64,000 nt of DNA, taken from Steinernema hermaphroditum (lineage: Eukaryota > Nematoda > Chromadorea > Rhabditida > Steinernematidae). The stretch covers positions 5,704,001 to 5,768,000 of the forward strand of contig CM059622.1 of assembly GCA_030435675.1 (NCBI GenBank), in the 5' to 3' direction. This document shows, piece by piece, positions 12,061 through 23,183 of this stretch; within the stretch, counting starts at the first letter, position 1; each line of letters begins with the position of its first letter. A program made the position numbers and the translations under genes. The notes under the pieces were generated by a model that was not told the origin of the DNA, made no database searches, and saw only the letters and a program-made list of their open reading frames with translations.

Positions 12061-14775
12061 GCCTTTTAGTAAAAGTGTCTTTTAGCACAAAAACACTTTT
12101 TTCAAACGTTTTCAAGGCTTCCATTCTTTTAGTAATCATCGTGTAAATAACAAAACGATATGACTTTCAGGCACCATTCAAGTCCGCATAGCCTTCAGCT
12201 TCGAAGCAGGTGCCTCTTTTCTATCTAGCCCGATAAACCGATAATACAATAAAGTCACCATAAAACTAATCCAACCAGACCCAACACGATCCAACCACTA
12301 ATAACTTGAGTTGGAAATATAATGAAAGAACCACGCGTGTTTCTCGAAATGTTTCTCCACACACGTTTGCAGGTCTCCGGCGAAGCGTCGAAAATTGGAC
12401 ACCGTGCAGAGCATTCCAGCTGTTTACGCATTTCTTATCTTATTAGCAGCTGGACCGATAAATTGGCGCACGCTTTTTATTGGCTGTCAGGGGAATAGGC
12501 TTCCTATGGACGGGCTTCAGGAATGCGCACTCAATTTGGAATCCAGGTTTTTGGTTCAGAAGAAGTCAACAGAGAAGAGGACAGTGCATGCATGTGCCTG
12601 CACGTGAATCGTCTCCCATGCTACTTATTGAATTTTGGTGAACTCTCAGCTCAGAACCGGTATGCCCAGAGGCCAAAATGTTGTTGTTCACGTGTTTCTT
12701 TCAAAACAGTGATCACTAGAAAGAGAGCAGGTGAATCACCCTGTGGGAGGTGAATGATATGTGCTTCCGGCAGGGTCGCTTGGATTACAGAATGTAGATC
12801 ATTGACAAGGATTGAAGATCACCAAGGGGATACAACAAAGTGCATCGGTCCTCCAGATTTCCCAATTTTGTTTACTTATGGAAAATTCAGGCCCCAAAAA
12901 GGAGCCTTTAGAATAAAGTCTCGGACGTGATTTCCGACAGCATTCATATGTGAGATCGGTCGGAAAACGAAAAAACCGACCCGTCTCTCAATTTCCCGAA
13001 TGGCTTTCTGCGCTATGCTAAACTTCTGTCTAAAGTTTCCTCTTTGAGTTCCGGAGTTTAAAGAATACCATTTGGAGTACATTCTACAGGAGATCACCTA
13101 ATTGTGAAAACAAGATACGCTTACAGTTCTACAAATCTTAACCATTAATGATTTATGGACATTTGTGTTTCACGAGAACTTTTTGTCTTTGGGTGACCAA
13201 TTCTAGAGTGATGTCTAGTTTCCGAAAATATGGTCATTTTGTTTTGTGTAGAAAAGAAGGAGTAACAATAAAAATACTGTAACCCAATCGTTAATTGTTG
13301 TTGGAAATTGGAAATTCTGTGGTGCTCAGCTACGGAATACGCAAACGTATAAAGGAATAAGTGCTGAAGAATCATGGTTCAGAAGATCTTGCCGGGAGTA
13401 CCAAAGGCCACATCGCCACAAAGATGGGAAAAAACGTTTCGCCCCTCGCGTTGTTTACACGACCCCCGAAAGTGATCAACAAAAAGTCGTCAAAAACAGA
13501 CCCTTTAGGACCAAAAACTGCGACGCACCAAGCGATCGAGAAACACATAAAGCCGCTTCCCTCTCAAGTGGCGAAATGCCGAAAACACGAGAAGAAAAAA
13601 AACGAACTTGGCACCGGGAGAAGATTACGAATCCGATCGGAGGGGGCGACGTCGATCGATCGGGAGTAAACAAAACTGGACGATACAGAGAATCCGCTGA
13701 CTCCAGATCGACTCGACAGTACGCGGCGACCGCCGTCGGGCTTATCACTCGCGAAAAAAAACGACGCAAAACAACTTTTCTTCTTGTGCCGGCGCCGCTT
13801 GGAGAGATGCGGCGGGGGGAGCGGAGGGGAGGGGACCTCCCGGAGGAGGCGCCGCGATCACGTGACGGCGCGTTGCAAAACAGCGCAAAAACAGCTGAGC
13901 GGGGAGGGGGAGGGCGCCGGAAAATCGAAGCCGATGGGGAGACCTTTAGGCGCACTTTTGTGCAGAACCGAGCGTTGGGGAGGGAGAAGAAGGCCGTCGA
14001 TCGGTCGACTGGTAGGGCAGGAGTAAGGGTATGCCCTTACGAGGTGCGTTGCAGAGAAAACTGATTTATTCTTCGAAGGATAAGACCAATTCAGAGTTCA
14101 TACGATTCTGTGGCCTTCCTCCTAGAGTAAGTTCACAGTGTTGACTTCATATGCTGACTTTTTTTATTACTTCTAAGAAAGCAGTTTTGGAGGCTGTAGA
14201 GGATGTGGCAAAACAATGACAAAGCTGACAAGCAGACGCCAAGGTGCTGAATATTATATTAAACACTTGAAATCCGATACTGAGTGCGCTGTAAACAGCC
14301 ACCATATGAGATCAACTCTGTGAAAAATGGACCAAAAATGCATCACCTCACACACTGGTCCCGTGCTTATCGTTTATAATGGATAAAGCACAAAATTCAG
14401 TGAGTAAAACTCGGTTTGGAATCAGTCGGTGGCGGCTATTCAAGAAGGGTAGATCGAGCTCCCCTACAGTACCAGTCTGGCAAGTTAGCCATCGATAGGA
14501 AAGGCAAAGCCATATTTCATGCGAACAGTTGTGGTAGAGGGAAACGCGTCATTTCTATCGTCACCGGAGACATGTGCTCCAGTCATCGTCCCATCAACAG
14601 TCGGCGGAATCTTTAGTCCCTCTGTTATGGACGACCATCCTGTAAGAGCCGATGCACTGTTGTTATTTCCGAAGGACATTTCCGGGCGGCATTTTTGGAA
14701 GGAATTTCAACGTGATGAGTAATACCATGAGAAGTGCAATCTTCTGCAGTTATCCTGATCCTGTTACTTTTTGGG
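12061..14775. other. No gene seen; GC-rich island at 13780-14060
   Basis: Mostly AT-rich sequence without domain-bearing frames. The segment 13780-14060 is unusually rich in G and C with purine runs (gcggggggagcggaggggagg) and a CACGTG box at about 13859. A 162-codon plus-strand frame across it is highly charged and of low complexity, which fits base composition rather than a gene. It could be a promoter, but no transcript start is evident. Confidence 0.35.
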
Positions 14776-14878
14776 AGCACGACCAGAGATGGACGGATAC
14801 GGATCGGATCGGCTGAACGGCTGGCCAGCCGGTTGATACGGATGATACGGCTCAGCCGTTGCCATCTCTGAGCACGAC
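14776..14878. mobile_element. 87-bp hAT-like micro-MITE
   Basis: The element spans 14784-14870. It starts CAGAGATGG and ends CCATCTCTG, a perfect 9-bp inverted repeat extended by looser CGG-rich matches, with internal CGGATACGG/CGGATGATACGG units. The direct repeat AGCACGAC flanks it at 14776-14783 and 14871-14878. The AGAG(A/T)TG end resembles that of the element at 805-1179. Both fit hAT-type mobilisation by a transposase encoded elsewhere. Confidence 0.8.
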
Positions 14879-15641
14879 CCTTCGGAATCTCCTATACTTT
14901 CGGAATCCTGTTGTAATCCGTTGAATCCTGAAACGTTGTAGACGTAGTAAAGGGTGACTTTAACATCTCTCTTCAAATAAAGGGTTACTGTATTGTTGAA
15001 GAGTTCTAAATCCTGAATTTGAAATATTGTGTGAAACCTGATACCCTTCGAGAGCACGACCATTCGGAATACCTATCTGGGTTTAGTCATTTATTTTACA
15101 CTAAAAAATCACAAAGTCACAAATTCACTTTGATCTATCAATCTACAAATTCGGCTTAAAAACTGCGATAGGACCACGGAAATGCGATAAATTTATCACA
15201 AAAATTCTGATTTTTTTATTCTCATTTCTATCGTCTTTTTGAGTTCATAGAACGGAACCTTTCGAAGTGTTCGTTAAAGAAAGGGCACAAAATAGACACG
15301 CAGGCAGAGATGCATTACTTGCCTTATACGCACAAGTGACCATGTAAACATCCTCTGAATGATGTATTTCAAGTTTCCAAGTAGTTTTCTCGATTTCGCA
15401 TCCTGAAACGATTAGTAAAAGCACATGTCAATGATTGATCAGTTCGAATCGAGCGAACTTCTTGTGTCAGGCTTCACAGTATCTCATATGCACGTAACTT
15501 TTCATGGGTTTATGTGGTCAGGTATGCTTACAATGCGTCCAGCAATGAACTGCGGCTTTCACCAAACATTTTCCGATTTTCAGTGGCGTTTCTCTTCGAT
15601 TTCATACGAAGCAACTGATTGCTTCGATATCGGCCGTTGAG

Positions 15642-16060
15642 CTAAAAGAAGAAAATTTTGGTGAAATTGAAGCACCTTGCATGGCATTTCATGTCAAACC
15701 AAAAGCGAATGAGTGACCCTGGAATAGCTTTCTGCATAGGGTAGGTGACGGGAGATGATGGAAATAGCGACCGATAACACTCCTCTATGAAACCTGACTG
15801 CTTCCCAGAAGGTATGATCCTCAGGGCGACCCTGGTGACCGAAGTCTCTGCATAGTCAAGCGCCTTGCTGCTTCTCCGGTTGTTCGGTATAGTCTTCAAT
15901 TTTTCATCAAGTGTTTGTATCGTTGCAGCGTCTAAAATACCGCTTGTAACGGTCCCTGAAAATGCTGTCTTCATTGCCACAAAGCATTTTTCGAGAAGAC
16001 CCACAGTGGTTGTACTGGTTTCCCCTGTAACCTCTCGAGACGACTTCCGAGTCGTGCTCC
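15642..16060 (-). other. Open frame of uncertain status
   Basis: One minus-strand frame reads roughly 140 codons (TTTVGLLEKCFVAMKTAF, then LDAATIQTLDEKLKT) and ends at 15642. The amino-acid content is unbiased and protein-like, but no ATG precedes it, no domain is recognised, and no partner exon was found. It may be an exon of an unrecognised gene, a decayed mobile-element product, or chance. Confidence 0.2.
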
Positions 16061-17091
16061 AAATGTCGCGCGCGCCAAGTAGCCCTCGAACATCGGTCTG
16101 CGTCCGTACGGCGGCCGCTTAATCCCCGAACACACAATGTAATTCGACTGTCAACAGGCCGTCAGTCGCCAGGCGGAAGCCTTCCCTCTTACCTCGACAT
16201 TCCTGTGCGTGTCGCGCGCGAGGACCTCTTGTGGCGCGCCTCCCCTCCGCCTCTACTTCCCTCCGCTCCGCGCTCCTGCCTCTGGCAATTTTGTATTCCC
16301 GGTGCCAATTAGACCTGCGCCGCCTCCTCTCACCGACAGTAATCCGATACTCTGAAGGCGCCGTCTCCTGGGCCTATTCCCAAATTCTGGACTCGAAGTG
16401 GAGGTACAGGAGGAGGGCGATCGATTTTCGGCGCCGGTGGCGCGAACAATCGAAAGTACAATAGCGAGTTTTTTTAGGTTAGTACGGGTCAAGAGGCCGT
16501 CGAAGGCGTCGCCTCTACCGTACCCCCTTTAAGATATGCGTGCGTTTCGGTGGATTGTACACTTAGGACGCGAAACATCTGTTTCCGATCAGTTCAATGG
16601 CGCTCGAATCCACGATGTTTTTCCACCTTCGATCACTCTTCGAGTGAGATGGCGCGCCGAGTCTTCTTTTTCCGAAACGCAATTAGTTTTACGTGAATCT
16701 GCTTGTCGTGGCGACGTCGTCCAAATGTCATTTGAGCGTATGTTCTGTCGATCCTGTTCTCCTCTACCTCACTCTCCTCTCCCGTTCTACGTAGCCCGGT
16801 TATTTCCCGTTGATGATCACGAAAAAACGATGAGTAATCCTAACCGAAGGGCTTTTCACTACTTTCGGTTGTTATGCAAGGTCATATCTTGAAACTCGTT
16901 GGATGGCTTATCTTGGATAGGATGAACTGTGTTTAAATCTGAAGAAAGTACCCAGCGACACCCATGGTTAGTTTTCTCCAAAACAGCGGACTTTCCGTGG
17001 AGGACTAGTTAATGTTCAAGAGCATATCAGGGAGAATGCGATTTAGGCTTGCAAAGATCCCTCTTTTTGTCATACTGTGACGGTCAGCTAG

Positions 17092-17958
17092 ATATACTCG
17101 GATTAAAAAATTGCTGACATTTTTTCGATTTGGTGCCACAACGCTTTTTTTGCGCGCGCCACGCCATCTTCGTGTGTGGTACTGCATTTTACAATGGGAA
17201 ATGCAAATAGTCTTCATGTTTGAACACTTTTGACGGGGATATCACACGAATCTCAAAATTCTACAAGCAAATCATTATTGCCTGGTTAATTGCGAGTCGA
17301 TTGAGCCCAAAATTGTCGAAATTGAACGCGTGCACAAGAAGTTATTCACATTTTCATCGCCAGATGCCGCGATAGCAATGCACAAACCATGGTTTTGTGG
17401 TGTTTTGCGGTTTCTTTTGGAGTTTTCCCCGGTACAGAACATCTTTATCGGATTGAGATCACAGTAGTATAGCGGAAGTTAAGACAGTTCCACTCCTGGC
17501 CCCCTATTCCCCTCGTCGACGAACCGTGATATGAAAGAATCTCGTGCCAAAATAGTTTCCCAAATTTCTCGATCAGGACAGTTCTCGACTCGTCCTGTGT
17601 AGCCCCAACCCATATTTCTGCGAAACCTCCAAAAGAAACCGGCGAAACACCACAGAACCATGGTTTGTGCATTGATATCGCGGCATCTGGCGATGAAAAT
17701 GTGAATAACTTCTTGTGCACGCGTTCAATTTCGACAATTTTGGGCTCAATCGACTCGCAATTAACCAGGCAATAATGATTTGCTTGTAGAATTTTGAGAT
17801 TCGTGTGATATCCCCGTCAAAAGTGTTCAAACATGAAGACGATTTGCATTTCCCATTGTAAAATGCAGTACCACACACGAAGATGGCGTGGCGCGCGCAA
17901 AAAAAACATTGTGGGACCAAATCGAAAAAATGTCAGCAATTTTTTAATCCGAGTATAT
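17092..17958. repeat. Near-perfect 867-bp foldback repeat
   Basis: Left arm 17092-17425 and right arm about 17622-17958 are reverse complements, with only about eight differences in 335 bases by eye. A spacer of about 195 bp separates them. The arms begin ATATACTCGGATTAAAAAATT. A TA dinucleotide borders each tip, which would fit a TA-target (mariner-like) foldback element, though TA is also part of the palindrome. Frames inside are mirror images and not genes. Confidence 0.88.
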
Positions 17959-18763
17959 TTTGCGACAACACTGACCAGGGATGCGTGGAATCTGAATTGT
18001 TGATTTCACTCCCGGAATCGAAACTCTGCACAACCCCCAAATATCCATAGAGAGCCTGCCTGAATGGACATTTCGCAACTTCAGTGACGTGTCCGGCAGA
18101 GCGCCACCTCCTATCTACTTTGTGCACTTCTACAAAATGCACTTTTGCTTGCAGTCGCCCTCTTTGGATCCTCCAAAATTTTGTATTTTGAACCATCACA
18201 TTTAAAACGATTTGACTAAGCGATCTACGGTCGACTCTGGTCTTTCGTTCTTGGCGTATTTCGCCTCTGATCTTCTTCTTCTTGACCGATTAAGGAAGTC
18301 AGATTCGTCTGTTGACATTAGCGGGTCAGCCGTCAAAAAACACACAATGTCGGTCACCTCCCAGCCTTTTCTTCCACAATGGTTTATGGTGCCTTAAAAT
18401 CCTAACCTTTCCACTTTTCCATGGCTCGCCTAACGTCCCCATCTAAAGAACGTTCCGTGGTTCCCATCCCAGTGAATGTAAAGAGCCCGTACATATTTTC
18501 GATTTTCGTCACATTTTGTAATCCCATCAGACTCCCGACCTTCTCTTTCGTCATTGTCTTTCGCATTTCGTTCCGTTCCCTTCCGCGAGGCCGGCGCCTT
18601 CCCAAGAAAGCCGAAAACACGACCGTAAACGTACAGTGGCGCGCCGCGGAGTGACTCACACGGCTTCTTCTTGACCGTTTAGTCTCTGAATGGACCCCGC
18701 GAGGAGGTGAGCTTTGGAGAATAGCGATCTCCAGATGCTGAGAAGGAGAAGAAGACGAAGAGA

Positions 18764-19352
18764 ATGAACGAAAAACGACTGAAACTCGTCGTCGTCGGCG
18801 ATTCGTTCGTCGGGAAAACGAGGTGAGTGTTATTCGCTTAGGGAGAGCGAGAAAATTTTTAGGTGTTGAGTGCGACTTACGGTAGATCCTTAAACCAATG
18901 GTCCATCCTTTATTTTCAGTCTCCTCTTCGCGTATAGCGAGAAAAGCTTCCACGGTTCCTACAACACGACGGCCTTGGAGTCGTTCACGATCTCCGTTGA
19001 GATCGAAGGTCTTCCCTACACAGTGAACCTTTTTGACACTGCGGGACAGGTCGGTCCTAAGCCTTCTCCTTGCCACCTTTTATGGTTCCCTTTCCAGAGA
19101 GATCTGGCGCACCTCAGATGCCTGAGCTATCCGAGCACAGACGTCTTCCTCCTCTGCTTCTCCATGGCGGACAGCAGAACTCTCCACTCCTGCAGAACCC
19201 ACTGGATGCCCGAGATTAGGCAATTCGCGGGTGACGACGTCCCGGTCATCCTAGTAGGTCTCAAGCAGGATCTCCATGAAAAGAATGAGTCTCCGATAGA
19301 AAGGGTGCAACTCAGAAAAGCGAAGAAGCTCGCCATGGAGGTGGGCGCTTAA
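18764..19352 (+). CDS. Divergent Rho-type small GTPase, C-terminally truncated
   Basis: Three exons (18764-18822, 18920-19049, 19098-19352) encode 147 residues. The G1 P-loop is VVVGDSFVGKT, G3 is LFDTAGQ, and LSYPSTDVFLLCFSM matches the Rho-specific LSYPxTDVFLxCFS block. The G4 motif is degenerate: VGLKQDL where TKxD is usual. Translation stops right after KLAMEVGA. The SAL (G5) motif, the C-terminal helix and a CAAX box are therefore missing; normal Rho proteins have about 190 residues. Downstream, 19353-19456 still shows a faint echo of the lost end (TVKRKSPPAVGR in one frame, stop at about 19448). A weak donor GAG/GTGGGC at 19341 with the acceptor TGTGTAG would join in phase and give that short tail, still without G5. 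A short upstream frame starts at ATG 18735. Either a decaying gene or an atypical, non-prenylated Rho. Confidence 0.7.
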
Positions 19353-19499
19353 ATGTTTGTAATGTTCAGTCTCCTCTGTGTAGTCAAAAATGTTTCTAAT
19401 CAGTTCAATAACAGTTAAGAGGAAGAGTCCTCCAGCCGTCGGGCGATAACGGTGACCAAAAACCATCCAACTTCGTCATAGTCCTTCAATTGAACATCG

Positions 19500-20285
19500 T
19501 TCCCTGAGTCCAAACCGCAAGGCCTCCACTTCCCAATGTCCATCTACATTCTTGGATGCTTGAACTCTTGTTTTTCTCTTCCGCTATGTAGCGTTGGATT
19601 TCAAACACCACGTACTCTTTGAATAAGAGACAAATTTATAGGGAAATGATATGATCTTTGATTGAGGGTAAAAAAGACTTCCCTGGAAACGTTCTCCATA
19701 TTAGTTCAGCTTTCTAAATTTTTCATTCAGTACTCAAAGAATGTTCAATCTGTGAGAGAAGTTTCATGTTCCTCTTCACCTGCCGATTACCTTTACACCT
19801 TTCTGAAAGTTATCCGGAATTACAGTATCCCACCAGGAACAGGACCTTTAAGGAATGTTGCCATTTGCCTTGGACAATCATAGGATCGTTCTTTGTTCCC
19901 GACCTTCATCTCATTTCACGGCATAATACAGATTTTGTGGAGAACCTTGAAGTGAACCCACTAATTCATACCGCTTCTTTGGGCACACTGTACGCCGTAT
20001 CACTATATTGTCAACTCCGTGTCTAATCCGCAGTCATGGAGCGACTATGTAATAGTGCTATGTAATAGATCGACGATCTTTTTCGCGGCAAACACCACGT
20101 GTGGGAGAAATTGTTTTCTGGTGAACGATGTCCTCCAAATGACCTCTATCCCTGGACATAACAAATTTTGAGCGCTGAAGCACTTCCACATCAGTTTCCG
20201 CAACACCTTAATACTTCCTGATATAGAGGATCACTTTTTTGTTGCATGTATAATCTTGAGATCATAGAGTACCGTACCCTTTGCA
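19500..20285. other. No gene seen
   Basis: AT-rich intergenic sequence between the GTPase and the second nuclear receptor. Short frames only. Confidence 0.4.
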
Positions 20286-20309
20286 GATCGGCGCCCACTC
20301 TTTCTTCAC

Positions 20310-20441
20310 CTGCTCGGCCCTAACCCACCGCGGACTGAAGCGCGTCTTCGACGAGGCACTCCTCGCAGCCATCGGAATCCCGCCGCCAGAATCCTCCTCA
20401 GGATTCGCCCTCTCCAACTGCTGCACGATCAGCTGATTTAT
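20310..20441 (-). other. Possible extra 3' exon downstream of the second receptor
   Basis: After an acceptor (TTTGTACAG) a frame reads [20 protein letters not shown] and on to WVRAEQ, followed by a donor-like GTGAAG at 20309; it remains open to about 20262. Upstream, 20560-20660 is proline-rich in one frame (VIPPPPPPQSS). These could be an alternative C-terminal region of the receptor ending at 20664, whose last codons contain a donor-like CT/GTAAAT. I could not join the pieces with consistent phase. Confidence 0.25.
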
Positions 20442-20663
20442 CTGTACAAATAAAGATTTATGACCGAACGGAACGAACACGTAGACGATACGGGATCCAA
20501 ATAGAAATATCGCAACTTCTGGGCATATAGAATCTGACACAAACCGAGGAGGTGAGAGGTCGGAGGACTGAGGAGGCGGCGGCGGAGGAATGACGGGCTG
20601 GAGGCGACTGGCCTTCGGAAATGCGGGACTCGAGCAATGGTAAGTGAAAGGAATAGGGGCTAT

Positions 20664-23183
20664 TTACAGGATGGTCATCACTCTCTGCTGCGTACTCTCC
20701 TCCTGGGGCGCCGACGCCGCCGCCGAAGAGGCGGTGGGGGCGGCAATTACGGCAGCGGGTACGGTAGAAGCGGCCTGGGAGGGCTGGGCGGCGCTGAAAG
20801 CCGAACCGGTGAGGTGCTGCTGGATGGAGGAGGTGGCGGCCTCGTTGCGGTCACTCATCGAGTCGTCGAGTATGAAGGCGGAGAGGAGGTGGTCGACCTC
20901 GGCCAGTCCGAAGAACTTCGTCAGCGTCATGTTCTCGATGAGGAGCTGTGTGAGAGCCTTCAGGGCGGGCGCCAGAAGGAGGATGTTGCCGTAGCGGGTG
21001 GGCGCCTCGTCGGGCATCTGGGCGGTGATGTAGGCGTAAAGCGCCTTGAGGACCTTGTTCCGCGCCTCGCGGATGACCGTCTGCGTCTCCGCGGAGAGGC
21101 CCTTGGCCTCGGGGTGCAGGAAGGCAAGCGCCTTCAGGCAGACGAACTCCTCCTCGCGCATCTGCAGTTGCCGCATCGGCCACACGATCTCGTCGAGGAC
21201 GCGCGGTGTGATGTTGGAGGTCTTGAAGGCGGCGAACCCGTCCAGCTCGGCACCCTGCTCCCGGCTCATGTAGGTGTTGTTGAAGAGACACACCCGGGTG
21301 GTGTCCGGACTGCGGAAGGCAGGCATCAGGATCAGGTGTTGCGGCGCGTAGTTCTTGAGCAAGATGATTTTGTCCTCCATGGTAAGGTTCGGGAAGGGAT
21401 GCAAGTTCTTCGCCCACTCCACCATCAGGAGGAGCGTCGTTCGCGAGATCTCGTTCAGCTCGTCGACGGTGCAGGGCCGCGTCGGCTGCGAGAAGGCCGA
21501 GGTGCCGCCGTCGAGGGACGTCGACGACGTGATCACCGAGGTGCGCTGGTAGCGCGTGAACATCTCCTCCATACCGCGCTGTTCCATCTCCATCAGGTTG
21601 TCGATGACGTCGCAACGGCCGTCGTTAGGGCTGATCGGGTTTTGGCCGTGTCCGGCCGCGTGCACCTGCGTGGGCATCGTCCCGATGGGCGAAGAGTCGC
21701 GCCGCTTCTTCGGGGACGTGGCGCCGATCGAGTCGCGTTCGTACTGGATCGCTGCAAGGGATACGGTCAGGAGATACGGTCTAGACTTTGAGATCCCAGA
21801 TGGAAGATGGAAAGCTGCTAGATGGAAAGCAAGGTTAAAATCACTCCTGAATGGTAGCCCTATACAGATTTTGCTTCTGCAAATACGATATCAGAAAGGA
21901 AAAAAAATTCGGCAGTCTTTCAAATTATGAAGGCCCCCTTAATGATTACCTCAGTAGCAATAGTCTCTCTACTAGCATGTAGCAAAAAAACTATGAAACT
22001 CCTGTGAAACTGATTCTTTGGGTCCCGACATCTCATTTTCTAACCTAGGCATAGATTCTACGTATTTTTATCACACATCTCCTACTTTTCCTTCAAAAGA
22101 GCCTAAACATCCCTAACAAAAGCTTTTTGCTCACACTTTGAACACCCTCTACATAAATGCACCACAGCGACACGCTCAAAAAAAAAGCTTCTAGCGCTGT
22201 AGCGCCCAATCGGCTGATCGATCTGCGCTATCAGCCGCACGGCGGCCTCCACACAAACCACAGCCTCGGAGGCGACGATCACTGACCTTCTCTGCGCATC
22301 CCCACGCTGACGCACTTCTGAAAACGGCAGTAGCGACACGCGCATCGGAAGTTTTTGTCGATTACGCACTGCTTCTGGAAGCGGCATGTGAACTTCTGGT
22401 TGCGCAGGATCGTCCGGCGGAAGAAACCCTGAAACGGCGGTCGTGTCACGTGGTTTTTTGGCCTCTTATCTCGCCCTCTTATCACCCATAATAGGTCGTC
22501 GCCATGCATCCGTCATCGACTCGACACAATCGATCCCCATTCATTTGAGTCTCGAGAGGACGGCGACGCTTAGGGGAGACCAAAGATTGTCCGAAGACAC
22601 GTGGTGTGCAAACGATTTTGGCCAAAGATCGACTTTCAGGAGTCCAGCTGTCCACGCATAGCGCATGTTTTAGGCAACGCAAACAAAAAGCGCACACTGA
22701 ATACACGGGTGCGGTTAAACGCCCACACGCATCGATCGAAAGTACAGAAAAGTGGTGGTTCTGCGAGGTGCAGCTGCTTACAAAAACGTAGACTTTGGCG
22801 CACAATGAGACTAGACAACAGCCTGTCTACTTTGCAGGGTCTGAACTGTCTGATTCCAGACATTCGTGCAGGAAGTAGACGTCTAGTGTTGGGAAGGAGG
22901 GGGAGGAGGAGCGCTTCCACCAGGATGGGACGTTGTTTACTATTTCGCAACGTACCTTGCATCCATTGCAGCTGACGACTCCATAGTGCGTTCCCGTGGC
23001 GCGATCTCCACAGACGAGACATTTCTCTTCGGACAATGGATCTAAACCTAAAATCACATCTTCACATCCAGTCGATCGTTGTGGGAAGGGGGAAAAGCAA
23101 TCTCTCATGACCACAGGCTCCAACGGAGCTCCTTCCGGTCGGAGATCGCGAACGGTTTCGTCGAGATTCACGCGCTCAGTCAT
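20664..23183 (-). CDS. HNF4-related nuclear hormone receptor (nematode NHR)
   Basis: A 485-residue receptor from three exons (22956-23183, 22287-22428, 20664-21751), phases consistent. An N-terminal arm of about 50 residues precedes the DNA-binding domain. Zinc cysteines lie at 55, 58, 72, 75, with P-box CNGCKG, then [17 protein letters not shown] and [18 protein letters not shown]. The ligand-binding domain has the signature [22 protein letters not shown] and an AF-2-like helix ([10 protein letters not shown]). It ends in an Ala/Ser/Gln-rich tail of about 60 residues. The asparagine P-box sets it apart from the CDGCKG of the upstream receptor and suggests altered DNA specificity. Both share the AIQxERDSIG hinge junction at an intron, supporting common descent. 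An upstream ATGGATCTAG/GTGAGT at about 23280 looks like a short 5' exon, but joining it to the nearest acceptor puts the ATG out of frame, so the start at 23183 is preferred. The long opposite-strand frame across 20637-21791 is a shadow. Confidence 0.88.

Noticed and set aside
13476..14064. Long basic open frames on both strands in a GC-rich island.
   Set aside because: Low complexity, mutual overlap and no splice context indicate base composition rather than genes.
18402..19076. A 224-codon minus-strand open frame over the Rho-type GTPase.
   Set aside because: The plus strand has a spliced GTPase with conserved motifs here; the minus frame is Arg/Ser-rich and without a domain.
20637..21791. 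A 384-codon plus-strand open frame, among the longest in the left half.
   Set aside because: It is antisense to the ligand-binding exon of the second nuclear receptor, whose minus-strand translation matches the family. The plus frame is Arg/Gly/Val-rich with no domain, as expected for an antisense shadow of GC-rich coding DNA.
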